DNA of 64,000 nt from CAVXXB01 sp963765585 (GTDB taxonomy: Bacteria > Calditrichota > Calditrichia > JAJRVZ01): the NCBI GenBank assembly GCA_963765585.1, contig CAVXXB010000012.1, positions 124,001 through 188,000 of the forward strand. The letters run 5' to 3'. The position numbers and the translations under genes were made by a program. Below are positions 43,007 to 52,613 of this stretch, in pieces. Each line of letters opens with the position of its first letter. The stretch's first letter is position 1. The notes under the pieces are model-generated. The model was given only the letters and a program-made list of their open reading frames with translations, searched no databases and was not told the origin of the DNA.

Positions 43007-43510
43007 TTGAGATTACATCTTTTTAGCACACTAATTATTATTATGAGTACTATTCTTTATTCATGTACAGAGAAAGAAAGTGAAACCAAGATTGCGGGGT
43101 GTGAGGGCAGTAGTTGTGAATCTAAAGCAGTAATGAGCGAGGGTTGCGCCGGCTGTCCGTCTGCACATGCTGATGAAGTTTCAGTTCGTGATGTAAATCA
43201 AAACGCTGAAATGCCCAAAATTACTTTTGTGGAACTTGGATCTGAGAAGTGCATCCCGTGTAAACAAATGAAGCATGTAATGAAGGCGATTGAAGAAAAA
43301 TATGGTTCACAAATAGAAGTGATCTTTTATGATGTTTGGAAACCGGATCAAAAGAAATATGCCACAGAGTATGAGATCCGTTTGATACCTACTCAGGTAT
43401 TTCTTAATCAAAAGGGTCAGGAACTATTTCGCCATGAGGGTTTTTTCCCGGAAGAAGAAATTGATACATTTTTGCAAGCGCAAGGATTGAAACCGATCAG
43501 GAAGAGTTGA
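43007..43510 (+). CDS. Thioredoxin-like lipoprotein, periplasmic
   Basis: 167 aa from a TTG start (ggAGGcttgaa before it). Lipobox L-Y-S-C (Cys20). A cysteine-rich linker follows (Cys32, 37, 47, 50), then the thioredoxin fold with C82-I-P-C85 (FVELGSEKCIPCKQMKHV) and EIRLIPTQVFLN as cis-Pro loop. Placed outside the cytoplasmic membrane, it can receive electrons from the CcdA-like protein encoded directly downstream. The four extra cysteines may bind metal or arsenic. Overlaps the next gene's upstream region without spacer. Confidence 0.87.
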   Translation: MRLHLFSTLIIIMSTILYSCTEKESETKIAGCEGSSCESKAVMSEGCAGCPSAHADEVSVRDVNQNAEMPKITFVELGSEKCIPCKQMKHVMKAIEEKYGSQIEVIFYDVWKPDQKKYATEYEIRLIPTQVFLNQKGQELFRHEGFFPEEEIDTFLQAQGLKPIRKS

Positions 43511-43515
43511 TTTAT

Positions 43516-44214
43516 ATGATTGAAGAGTCGTTTTCGTACCTGACAACCGCATTGGGTGGTAATTTATTTTTCGGATTGATCGCTGCTTTTGGGTGGGGCG
43601 TACTTTCAATTATTCTTAGCCCCTGTCATCTATCCAGCATTCCATTGGTTATTGGTTACATCAGCAGTCAGGGCCAAATAAAGGTTCAACGTTCTTTACT
43701 ACTGGCTTTCGTTTTTGCCATTGGTATTCTAATTACTATTGCAATTATCGGCCTGATTACTGCCATGATGGGACGATTAATGGGCGATATGGGGCAGTGG
43801 GCGAACTACATTGTGGCTCTGGTATTCATTATGATCGGTCTGTATCTTATGGACATTATCCGTTGGGACTGGAGCGGCATACAGCTATGGAAAAATAAAC
43901 GTGGAGGCATGTGGAACGCCCTGTTTCTCGGCCTGATTTTTGGCATAGGATTAGGTCCCTGTGCTTTTGCATTCTTAGCCCCTGTCTTGGGCGTGGTCTT
44001 TCAAACGGCCTCAGATAATTGGCCCAAAGCGATGCTGCTGTTAGGATCGTTTAGCCTGGGCCACTGTGCGGTTATTGTAGCTGCAGGTAGCTTTACACAA
44101 TTTGTTCAAAAATATTTGGATTGGGGTGAAAAATCCAATTCTATTCTACTGTTAAAACGAATCTGTGGTGCACTTGTGATTTTTGCAGGACTATACCTCA
44201 TATTTTGGAGTTAA
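43516..44214 (+). CDS. ccdA: CcdA-type thiol-disulfide transmembrane transporter
   Basis: About 232 aa, six membrane helices. Start at ATG 43516 because AGGAAGAG lies 8 bp upstream; an in-frame TTG at 43507 overlaps the previous stop. The two redox cysteines are in LSPCHLSSIPLVIGYI (helix 1) and GLGPCAFAFLAPVLG (helix 4), the pattern of CcdA/DsbD. It moves reducing power from cytosolic thioredoxin to the periplasmic lipoprotein encoded just before it. Together with the three cytosolic thioredoxin-like proteins it forms an electron route tied to the arsenic operon. Confidence 0.9.
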   Translation: MIEESFSYLTTALGGNLFFGLIAAFGWGVLSIILSPCHLSSIPLVIGYISSQGQIKVQRSLLLAFVFAIGILITIAIIGLITAMMGRLMGDMGQWANYIVALVFIMIGLYLMDIIRWDWSGIQLWKNKRGGMWNALFLGLIFGIGLGPCAFAFLAPVLGVVFQTASDNWPKAMLLLGSFSLGHCAVIVAAGSFTQFVQKYLDWGEKSNSILLLKRICGALVIFAGLYLIFWS

Positions 44215-44249
44215 TATAAGGTAGGATTTAAGATAAAAGGGGAGAATCG

Positions 44250-45033
44250 ATGTATAAAAAAATTGGATTTGTGGGTGGCGGCCGTATTACACGTATCTTG
44301 CTTAAAAGTTTAATGGACCAAAATGCATTACCTGAAAAAGTGATTGTTAGCGATCCGGATACTGCCATGTCTGCCAAATTAAGCGATCTTTCAATACCCG
44401 GTCTCGAATTAAAAACAGAAATTGAATGGGAAGATTCGCCTGAATTAATATTTATCGCTGTACATCCGCCAATCAGTTAAAACCGTCATGCCTGATCTTC
44501 AAAAATTCCTGGATACCCAGACAATTTTAATCTCTCTGGTACCTGTGATAAAAATGTCTGCACTTCAGCAATTATCCGGGGGGCATCACAAGATTGTCCG
44601 CATGATACCAAATGCACCATCAATTATCGGAAAAGGGTATAACCCGGTTTGTTTTTCCGATACGCTATCCTCATCGGAGAAAAGTAACTTGATAACATTT
44701 TTTGATAACTGGGGGACAACACCCGAGGTTCCGGAGGATCATTTGGAGGCATATGCCATTTTATCGGCAATGGGTCCCACGTATTTCTGGTTTCAGTGGC
44801 AGGAACTACAACACCTGGGAAAAGAGTTTGGATTAAAAGATACGGACATCAAATCATCACTTCATGAAATGCTTACAGGATCATCTGAACTATTATTTAA
44901 TTCCGGCTATCTGCCAGAGGAAGTCATGGATATGATTCCGGTTAAACCTTTGAAGGAAGATGAAGATAATATTCGCAATATCATAAATTTAAAATTGACT
45001 GGCCTGCACACGAAATTGACTTTGAAGAACTAA
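44250..45033 (+). pseudogene. proC: Pyrroline-5-carboxylate reductase-like protein, one frameshift
   Basis: NAD(P)-binding start KKIGFVGGGRITRILLKSL, then IFIAVHPP; one extra A (CCA-A-TCA, near 44475) breaks the frame. The second frame continues SVKTVMPDLQKFL, KIVRMIPNAPSIIGKGYNPVCF, AYAILSAMGPTYFWFQWQEL and the helical dimerisation domain. The overall order is that of ProC, but the C-terminal domain is divergent (DTDIKSSLHEMLTGSSELLF), so it may be a ProC-like NAD(P)H reductase linked to arsenic or thiol metabolism. RBS GGGGAG. Last gene of the operon. Confidence 0.75.
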
Positions 45034-45150
45034 ACCGGGTTTTTGTATTTCATCCGCTATATCCTGACCAGGAATTCCGGATACAGATCGTATTGAAATT
45101 ATTGGTATTTTATCCGATAACCAGATAAAAGAATTGTACCCGTATAAATA

Positions 45151-45331
45151 TCACATAAATTTCAAAACATAAAAAGTCGCAAGGACAAAAAATCCCAAAA
45201 ATGCGGATATCGTCACAGTCCATTTAAATCTTTTTGATAACTCCCGTTTCCGGGTAATTAATATCATGAAAAGGGTGATGACACTGGCTAAAAATTGGGA
45301 TGAATATTGCAAAAAAATGAGGTGCTTTCAT
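45151..45331 (-). pseudogene. Small two-helix membrane protein, frameshifted
   Basis: ATG 45329-45331 with GGAG 6 bp upstream. MKAPHFFAIFI then, after a one-base shift, FLASVITLFMILITRKREL, a basic turn and TISAFLGFFVLATFYVLKFM. The 181 bp is one more than a multiple of three, fitting a single inserted base. Unknown function. On the opposite strand 45078-45172 reads a short coherent peptide (IPDTDRIEIIGILSDNQI) that may be a gene remnant; otherwise 45034-45542 shows nothing. Confidence 0.45.
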
Positions 45332-45542
45332 TTTCTACTCCATTTTTTTTATTGAAATTCAAAAACTTCCTATCCTCATTAATTGAAAATTACGAATAAA
45401 GATTAATTTTGTTTATTGGAATTATTGTTATTTATCTTTATTTTTTTAGCTTCGTAGTAGATTCCATATTTCATACTTCTTACCATTTCACTCAAAATGA
45501 ATGACGGCGAATATTAAATTTCAATCATAGACGGAGGAATTA

Positions 45543-47504
45543 ATGGTACTAAAATTGACAAAGGTAAAATTTTCCTTGTGGTGTTCTGTTATTGTCCTGC
45601 TTTGTTTCGCTAGTCTGGCACCGGCACAAAACGCCTTGCCCGGTATGGCTGAATCGGCTAAAGAACCCATAAAATATATTGGGGAGCAGACAACTGATCC
45701 GAACTATCATCACGGAAGTTTACGACATGCCGTTGGTGTGCACCGGTATCAGGTGATGCGTGCAAATCACGATCATCCACCCGAGAAAGGCAGTGAAACC
45801 GGCTGGATGTATAACCATCAACCCTATTTGTGTTACTGGAACGATCAATACTACCTCCAGTATCTCAGTAATCCATTAACAGAGCATGTAACACCCGGCA
45901 GAACTTTGTTGATGGTGTCAAAGGATGGCCGTCATTTCAGTGCGCCTGATATAATATTCCCTGAGTATGATCTGCCTGAGATAAAATATAAGCATGAAGA
46001 TTCCGGACAGATTTTTATTCTGCCGGCTGGAACAAAGGCAGTGATGCATCAACGTAATGGTTTCTATATCACGAAAGATAATCGCTTATTAACCATGGCA
46101 TTTTACAGCTATTGCCCGAATCCCCGGATAGGACCAAATAATGGTCAGGGACTCGGCCGGGTAATACGTGAGATTTATAAAGATGGCAGTTATGGCCCGA
46201 TTTTTTTCATTCGTTATAATCGCCATGCCGGTTGGAATGAAGATAATACCAGTTTCCCATTTTATAAGACAAGTGCTGATGCCGGCTTTGTTAAAGCCTG
46301 TGATGAACTACTTGCCAACAAACTGGTGACGCTGCAATGGTGGGAAGAAGACCGCGCCAAGGATGGGTTTTATACTATTAAACCGGGTAATGAGCAGCCA
46401 AAGGCGTTTAATTATTTTCGCCGGCCGGATGGGGTGATTGTCGGGATCTGGAAACATCAGTTAACGGCGTTGAGCAATGATGAAGGGAATTCATGGACAG
46501 ATCTGGCCCTTTCCAAATCACTGATGACCTGTGGTGCAAAAACCTGGGGGCAAAACACCGAAGATGGTAAATATGCCCTGGTATATAATCATTCGGCCAC
46601 ACGACGCAATCGTTGGCCAATGGTGGTTATGACCAGCGAGGATGGCTATCACTTTGACAATATGCTTTGCTTACATGGTGAAGTTTCGCCGATGAGACAT
46701 TATGGCTGGGCAAAGAATCAGGGCCCGCAATATATCCGGGGTATATTTGAAGGTCTTGGTGATCCTCCCGGAAAACATATGTGGAATACCTATAGTATGA
46801 ATAAAGAAGATATGTGGGTAACCAGAACCCGTCTTCCCATATCAGGTACGGTGACTGAACAGGTTGATCAAAATTTTGACAACATATCATCGGAGTCAGA
46901 ACTGGAGTTGTGGAATTTTCATATTCCAAAATGGGCACCAATAGATATTGCCTCTGAGTCGGAAAAGAAAAATCAGGTGTTACAGCTCAGCGATGAAGAG
47001 CCATATGAATATGCCGTTGCAGAGCGTCATTTTCCGGTTACTGATAAAATGAGCATTGAATTTGATATGATGGTTAAAGAACAGGGCAAGGATATCCTTG
47101 AGTTTGAGCTTCATAACCAAACCGATCAGCGGGCTTTGCGGATTCGCTTTGACGCTATTTATGAGAATATTACCTTTGATATCGGTGGTGTCGAGCCCTG
47201 GCCTGTGGAGTTTGTAGCGCAGAAATGGTATCATGTAAAATTAAATTTTGATTGTGATAAAGGGCGTTATGATTTCTGGCTGGATGGCAAACCCGCCCGG
47301 GAAAATATTGAATTAGATATCGATACTGAAACTCTGGAGCGAATGGTGTTTCGGACCGGCAGCTGGCGTTCAGATGTTCGTTTATTCTTATTAAAAGGTC
47401 AGCCCAGCGGACCGGGTATGGACACAGAAAATCTGGCCGCCGCCAGTGAAAAAGTGCCCAGGAGTGTGTTTTGGATTGATAATGTGAAGACCAGTTTACC
47501 GTAG
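45543..47504 (+). CDS. Secreted sialidase-like beta-propeller protein with C-terminal jellyroll
   Basis: 653 aa. Signal peptide (to APAQN, about 30). The central part (90-450) has repeated blade motifs with Asp-box-like turns: LMVSKDGRHFSAPD, ALSNDEGNSWTDL, VMTSEDGYHF; strands contain many W/Y/H (HHGSLRHAVGVHRYQ, RYNRHAGWNE, YNHSATRRNRWP). The C-terminal 455-650 is a LamG-like jellyroll (FPVTDKMSIEFDMMVKE, WYHVKLNFDC, DGKPARENIELD). Such proteins occur in polysaccharide-degradation loci of FCB bacteria; the reaction is unknown to me. Precedes a sulfatase gene by 209 bp, suggesting action on a sulfated glycan. RBS GGAGG. Confidence 0.75.
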   Translation: MVLKLTKVKFSLWCSVIVLLCFASLAPAQNALPGMAESAKEPIKYIGEQTTDPNYHHGSLRHAVGVHRYQVMRANHDHPPEKGSETGWMYNHQPYLCYWNDQYYLQYLSNPLTEHVTPGRTLLMVSKDGRHFSAPDIIFPEYDLPEIKYKHEDSGQIFILPAGTKAVMHQRNGFYITKDNRLLTMAFYSYCPNPRIGPNNGQGLGRVIREIYKDGSYGPIFFIRYNRHAGWNEDNTSFPFYKTSADAGFVKACDELLANKLVTLQWWEEDRAKDGFYTIKPGNEQPKAFNYFRRPDGVIVGIWKHQLTALSNDEGNSWTDLALSKSLMTCGAKTWGQNTEDGKYALVYNHSATRRNRWPMVVMTSEDGYHFDNMLCLHGEVSPMRHYGWAKNQGPQYIRGIFEGLGDPPGKHMWNTYSMNKEDMWVTRTRLPISGTVTEQVDQNFDNISSESELELWNFHIPKWAPIDIASESEKKNQVLQLSDEEPYEYAVAERHFPVTDKMSIEFDMMVKEQGKDILEFELHNQTDQRALRIRFDAIYENITFDIGGVEPWPVEFVAQKWYHVKLNFDCDKGRYDFWLDGKPARENIELDIDTETLERMVFRTGSWRSDVRLFLLKGQPSGPGMDTENLAAASEKVPRSVFWIDNVKTSLP

Positions 47505-47713
47505 ATCACATAATTAGTTTTGACAGATGCTTTCGGCTTTCTGCTCTCGGCTGTCAGCCGTGAGCGATGTTGGATCGTCATTCCGAACTTGTTTCGGAAT
47601 CTATATAGATGCTGAAACGAGTTCAGCATTATCTATAACTTTGTGTCTTTGTGACTTAGTGGTGATCAATAATTCAGATAACTAATATTTGAAAACTAAA
47701 TATTGGGGTAGCA

Positions 47714-48997
47714 ATGAAAAGAAATTTAAATATTTTGATGGTGATATTAATTCTTATTCAGGCTGCTATTTTGTTCAGTCAGGATGCTGAACGGCCAAAT
47801 ATCGTTCTGATTATGGCGGATGATATGGGATATGAAGTCCCGGGATATACCGGCGGGAAATCATACAATACGCCCAATATCGATCAGCTGGCACAAACAG
47901 GAATGCAATTTACAAATTGTTACAGTACACCAAAATGTTCCCCGTCGCGGGTAACTATTATGACCGGGCGATATTTATTCCGGACGACCGAAGAATGGGG
48001 TCACATTCCGCCTGATGAAATTACCTTTGGCCATGTTCTGGATGCGGCCGGTTATAAAGTGGCATTGGCCGGAAAATGGCAAATGGCTCTGTTAGGCGAT
48101 GATCCATTGCATATCCGAAAAATGGGATTTGATCAGTCCTCGGTGTTTGCCTGGCATGAAGGTCCGCGTTATCATGATCCGTTTGTCTGGCAAAATGGTG
48201 AAAAACTGGAAAATGTATCTGACCAATATGGTCCGGATATCTTTGTAAATTTTTTAATTGATTTTATTGCCAGGAACAAAGACAAGCCATTTTTTGCCTA
48301 CTATCCTATGGCGTTGGCGCACGATGTCAGTAATGATTTTACACCGCCTCCGCCACCCGGGCCAGATGGTCGCTACCAAAGTTATAAAGAGTTAATTGCA
48401 TATCTGGATAAAAATGTGGGTAGACTGGTGTCCGCTCTGGATAGTCTTGGCCTGCGGGAAAACACACTTATTCTTTTTACCTCGGATAATGGTACACCGC
48501 AAAAATCCATATCGGATATCAGAGACGGTAATTATATCATGACGCCGGTGGTTTCCAAATGGGGTGATTTTGATGTTCCCGGAGGCAAGGGATTGCTGAC
48601 CGATTATGGTACCCATGTTCCCATGATTGCCAACTGGCCGGGAAAAACCCGGGCTGGAAAAATTTGCAGTGATCTGATAGATTTCTCTGATTTTATGCCC
48701 ACCCTGGTTGAACTGACCGGGGCCAGTCTGCCACAGGACCGGATTATTGATGGTCAGAGTTTTGTCCCCCAGGTGTTAGGTCAGGATGGGACACCACGGA
48801 AATGGTCTTATAATCAATTTGAGGGAAGTGCATGGATTCGTACTCACCGCTGGAAGCTATATGACGATGGAAAATTATATGATATGACCAGTGATCCTCT
48901 GGAGCAGAATCCTATCCTCGCCGAAAATGATGGCAAGGAATCATTTGAAATACGGGCCTATTTAACTAAGGAACTTAAGAAGTTGAGGGCACAATAA
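47714..48997 (+). CDS. Secreted arylsulfatase (formylglycine-dependent)
   Basis: 427 aa. Signal peptide 1-22. Metal-binding start NIVLIMADDMGYE (Asp36, Asp37) and the formylglycine site C75-S-P-S-R79, where Cys is oxidised by a formylglycine-generating enzyme or anSME encoded elsewhere; GKWQM (Lys-Trp) and LILFTSDNGTP (second metal Asp-Asn) follow, then THVPMIANWPGK. A short S1-type sulfatase with the usual C-terminal subdomain. It probably removes sulfate from a glycan, together with the neighbouring propeller protein. Confidence 0.95.
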   Translation: MKRNLNILMVILILIQAAILFSQDAERPNIVLIMADDMGYEVPGYTGGKSYNTPNIDQLAQTGMQFTNCYSTPKCSPSRVTIMTGRYLFRTTEEWGHIPPDEITFGHVLDAAGYKVALAGKWQMALLGDDPLHIRKMGFDQSSVFAWHEGPRYHDPFVWQNGEKLENVSDQYGPDIFVNFLIDFIARNKDKPFFAYYPMALAHDVSNDFTPPPPPGPDGRYQSYKELIAYLDKNVGRLVSALDSLGLRENTLILFTSDNGTPQKSISDIRDGNYIMTPVVSKWGDFDVPGGKGLLTDYGTHVPMIANWPGKTRAGKICSDLIDFSDFMPTLVELTGASLPQDRIIDGQSFVPQVLGQDGTPRKWSYNQFEGSAWIRTHRWKLYDDGKLYDMTSDPLEQNPILAENDGKESFEIRAYLTKELKKLRAQ

Positions 48998-49029
48998 ATT
49001 CGATATGTATTCGGATATCGCACCGGAAA

Positions 49030-49290
49030 ATGACCCACCCCTAAATCCCCTCCCTCCTTCTGCGAATCAGGGAGGGGACCAATTAAATATAAGCCGTGTC
49101 TAATCTAAAACCGATTTTATCCTCATTTCCAATTTTTTGAATAATGTTTTTTCGCATCTGAGAAAATCCTGGCGAAATATTTTTAAACCGCAAAGTACGC
49201 GAAGCAAGAGCGAAGATCGCAAATAATATATATAGTCTTAGCGATCTTTGCAGAGCTTTGCTCTCTTTGCGGTTAAATGGAGTAATCCCC
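49030..49290. repeat. Stem-forming and 8-bp repeats after the sulfatase
   Basis: CCCCTCCCTCC ... GGAGGGGACC (49045-49080) is an inverted repeat; CCGCAAAGTACGCGAAGC (about 49189) pairs with GCAGAGCTTTGCTCTCTTTGCGGTT (about 49250-49275). The gap 48998-49667 also holds the hairpins at 49470 and 49522; no gene. Confidence 0.65.
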
Positions 49291-49469
49291 GGAAGGGTGT
49301 GAAGCAATCAGGTAAAAAATCAAATTATAGTGTGGACACCAATTCCTAACTCCCAATAACCAATTACAAATACCCCCTTCCTTATATATGCGCACGGTCT
49401 TTTTAATTTCCTTTGCACTTTAATTCACTTTTTGTATATTTACTTTCACTATAATAATACAACAATAGC

Positions 49470-49546
49470 GGAACAGTCTCAGACCGTTCCCTACATTATC
49501 TCTCTAAAATTATTAAATCCTCGTTCCCGAGATATTCTCGGGAACG
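49470..49546. repeat. Two perfect-type hairpins (GGAACGGTC family and GTTCCCGAGA family)
   Basis: 49470-49490 GGAACAGTCTCAGACCGTTCC (one mismatch) and 49522-49546, arms CGTTCCCGAGA/TCTCGGGAACG. Relatives at 29782, 52320, 62106 and 2257. Confidence 0.75.
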
Positions 49547-49667
49547 CACATGAATATAATATCTACTTCCTGTTGATATTTGCTGGCACCGGTTTTACTG
49601 AAACAACAACATACACATCTATATTATCTGTGAAATTTCAATCTTTCATTATTAAGTGGAGGATGTT

Positions 49668-52132
49668 ATGAGGCGAATTTCATTTTTCCTGTTAACACAT
49701 GTCATAATGATTTCCGGATTAAATGCACAAACAACTATTAGTGAGGGCGAAGTATACGGACTCTGGACAAAATTACAATCACCCTATCATATCAATGGTG
49801 ATATTACAATTCCAAATGATTCAACTCTGACAATTGAACCGGGCGTGGTGGTTGAATTTCAGAATCATTATGCTCTGCTGGCGCAGGGTCAACTGCTGGC
49901 TGTGGGAACAGAAAATGATACAATCATTTTTACCGTTAAGGATACAACGGGTTTTAGTAATCAGGACACGACACTGGGCGGCTGGTCTGGTATCCGGTTC
50001 ATTGACACACCGGTAACTAATGATAGTTCGCAGATTGCATATTGCCGTTTCCAGTATGGCAAAGCCATTGGTACCAGCTGGCCATCAAATTCCGGTGGCG
50101 CTTTATGTATAGTCAATTTTAATAAACTCCGATATATCCAACAGTCTGTTTATAGAAAATTTAGCCAGCGGTCCTGAATCGGAAAATCCGTCCGGGGGTG
50201 CGATTCATTTCGAATGGTCAGATATATCGATTTCTCACTGTACTTTTATAGGCAACCGGGCATTCAGTGGCGGCGCGGTTCAGTACTATCAATCCAGCCC
50301 GGTCATTGCAAATTGTACCTTTGAGTCTAACGCAGCGTTCGAAGCAGGCGGGTTGCAGTCAATAGGAATGAGTACGTCTCAAATAACCGACTGTAGTTTT
50401 ACAAATAATCAAGCGACTGAACTGGGTGGTGCCATCAGAATTTGGGATAATACCGTGACCCATCTTAATAATATCACTTTCTCCGGAAACAGTGCCAGAG
50501 ATGGTGGTGGCATTGCCGCCGCATTCTGTGAACTCTATATTAGTAATTGTGATTTTATTGATAACACGGCAACGAATTTTGGTGCCGGCATTCACTCCTG
50601 GGAAAATGATCTTAACGTAACCGACTGCCGGTTTGAAGGAAATATATCTCCAGTTTTAAGCGGTGGAATTCATTCAGATTTTACTGATTTGGTGGTAAAA
50701 CGGACAGTTTTTAGAAAAAACAGCGCAAGCTTGAGTGCGTGGAATTCATTCCTGGTACTCCGATGTTCAGGTGCAAAATTGTCAATTCGAGGAGAATACA
50801 GCCGATCACGGCGCCGGTTTACATTGTGATTATAGTCATATGCGTATCGACAGTTCGAATTTTATAAAAAATACCGCACGAAGTGGGGCAGGCGTACATG
50901 CTTATAACAGTGATTTGCAGATAAACAACTCAATATTTGACCAGAATGAAGCAAACGTTGAAAATGGTGGCGCCATATTATATTCAGCCGATTCAACTAT
51001 ATTTGGAATGCCCTATAAATTTGATATTAAGAGCACAAAAATAACTGAGAATATTTCAGCCGCTGTCTGTGCAGGCATATGGATTGAACAAGTTAGATCG
51101 GAAAATTCGATCATCGATATTAATATAGATAATTCTGAGTTTATTAAAAATCATTCGGATAGATATAGCCCGCTAAGGATCACTGGAAATATTTCAAACT
51201 TTTCTATAACAAATACTCAATTTAGAAATAACACATCAACTCGCTGGGTGGCTGGTCCGGGATTTTTATCGGGATGTTCCGGTACGATTACCAATTCGAT
51301 CTTTTCTTCGAATTATTCAACTTTTTCCGATTCGACAAAATTATCCAGTTGTGCCACGTTAACCACGGGATCCCAGGTAGACTTTTTTAACTGCACATTC
51401 TTTGATTCTTCGGATGCCGCAGGCTACGGAATCTCGATGCGTAGACAGGCAAATGTCTCGTTAACAAATTGTATCCTTTGGGGCTGTGGAGATCGTCCGG
51501 TAATAATGACCACCGCGGACAGTGTCGGCTGCAATCTGTATATCAATTATAGCAATATTGAAAATGGCAGAGATTCAATATTTGTGTCAGATTCAATATC
51601 CACATTACATTGGGGAACGGGAAATTTAGCAGTTGACCCATATTTTGTGGATGTTGAAAATGGTGATTTTCATTTGTCTGACACTAGTTTATGTCTCGGT
51701 GCCGGGGTCAATTGTTATAAATTGAATGATGAATGGCATTGTGCGCCTGAGTTTGACATCGAGGGAAACATCAGACCCGCACCGGTCGGATCAAATGCGG
51801 ATATGGGTGCCTATGAGAGTGATTTGGCCGGTCCGACCCGTGTTGAAAGCCGGATATCTCATACCCCAGCTCAGTTTAAACTATTTCAGAATTATCCCAA
51901 TCCCTTTAATCCGGTTACGGCTATCGGCTATCAGCTGTCGGCTGTCAGCGAGGTGGATTTAAGCATTTATAATACGCTAGGTCAAAAAATAGTAACCCTC
52001 GTTTCTGAAAAGCAAAATGCGGGGCGTTATCAAGTAAAATGGCATGCCGGGGGATTTGCCAGCGGCATTTATATCTATCGTATCAAAACCGATCACTGGC
52101 AGGATGTGAAAAAGATGATTCTGGTGCGATGA
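49668..52132 (+). pseudogene. Right-handed beta-helix T9SS cargo protein, two frameshifts
   Basis: Start ATG 49668 with GGAGG 5 bp upstream. Signal peptide (to LNAQT), then GVVVEFQNHYALLAQGQLLAVGTENDTIIFT, then some 12 helix coils of the form C.F..N.A...GG.I.....D..I.NC (parallel beta-helix, polymorphic-outer-membrane-protein-like). Breaks near 50133 (one extra A in TTTTAATAAAC) and near 50740 (two bases lost before GGIHSWYSD). The tail is NYPNPFNPVTAIGYQLSAVSEVDLSIYN...KKMILVR, with 7-bp repeats. Likely a secreted adhesin or surface protein. Confidence 0.85.
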
Positions 52133-52142
52133 CCAGTTTCTG

Positions 52143-52340
52143 AAAAATTAGACAGGATAACAGGATACATAATTATTGAAATTAGAAATGAGAAATTTTG
52201 ATTTGGCTGCTGATAATTGGCTATCAGCTGATGTAAATTATCAATTTAAATCTCTAATCTCTTAAATCTCAATCTCCGGTTTAATTTCCTGTTATCTTGT
52301 CAAAAAAAATACAATCCCCGGAACGCTCTCAGACCGTTCC
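52143..52340. repeat. GACAGGATAACAGGA element and GGAACGGTC-type hairpin
   Basis: AAATTAGACAGGATAACAGGA (52147) to TTCCTGTTATCTTGTC (about 52287-52302), with TTAGAAATGAGAAAT, TTGGCTGCTGATAATTGGC and CTAATCTC units inside, then hairpin 52320-52340. 52341-52613 contains more TCTAATCTCCAACCTC-type units and no gene. Confidence 0.75.
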
Positions 52341-52613
52341 TTACCAAGAACTATATTTTTCTAACTTCTAATCTCTAATCTCCAACCTCTAATCCCAAAT
52401 TTAAAATCGTATCCTCATGTTCAAAATAATCAAATTAAATATATTTAAGTTGAGGAATATTAAATCATTTACAAATCGTTTAAAACAAATCACTCGTTAA
52501 AGGCAGTATATATAATTCTGCCCAGGTATATTCCGGATATGATTCAAAACGTTCACATCCGCAAAAAAACATACAGAGTTCAAACCAGCAATTGTCGCAT
52601 ATCAGGGGGAAAA

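Noticed and set aside
45078..45172. Separate small plus-strand gene after the ProC-like gene
   Set aside because: Reads a coherent peptide but has no start codon or ribosome site and overlaps the small membrane ORF on the other strand; mentioned only as a possible remnant.
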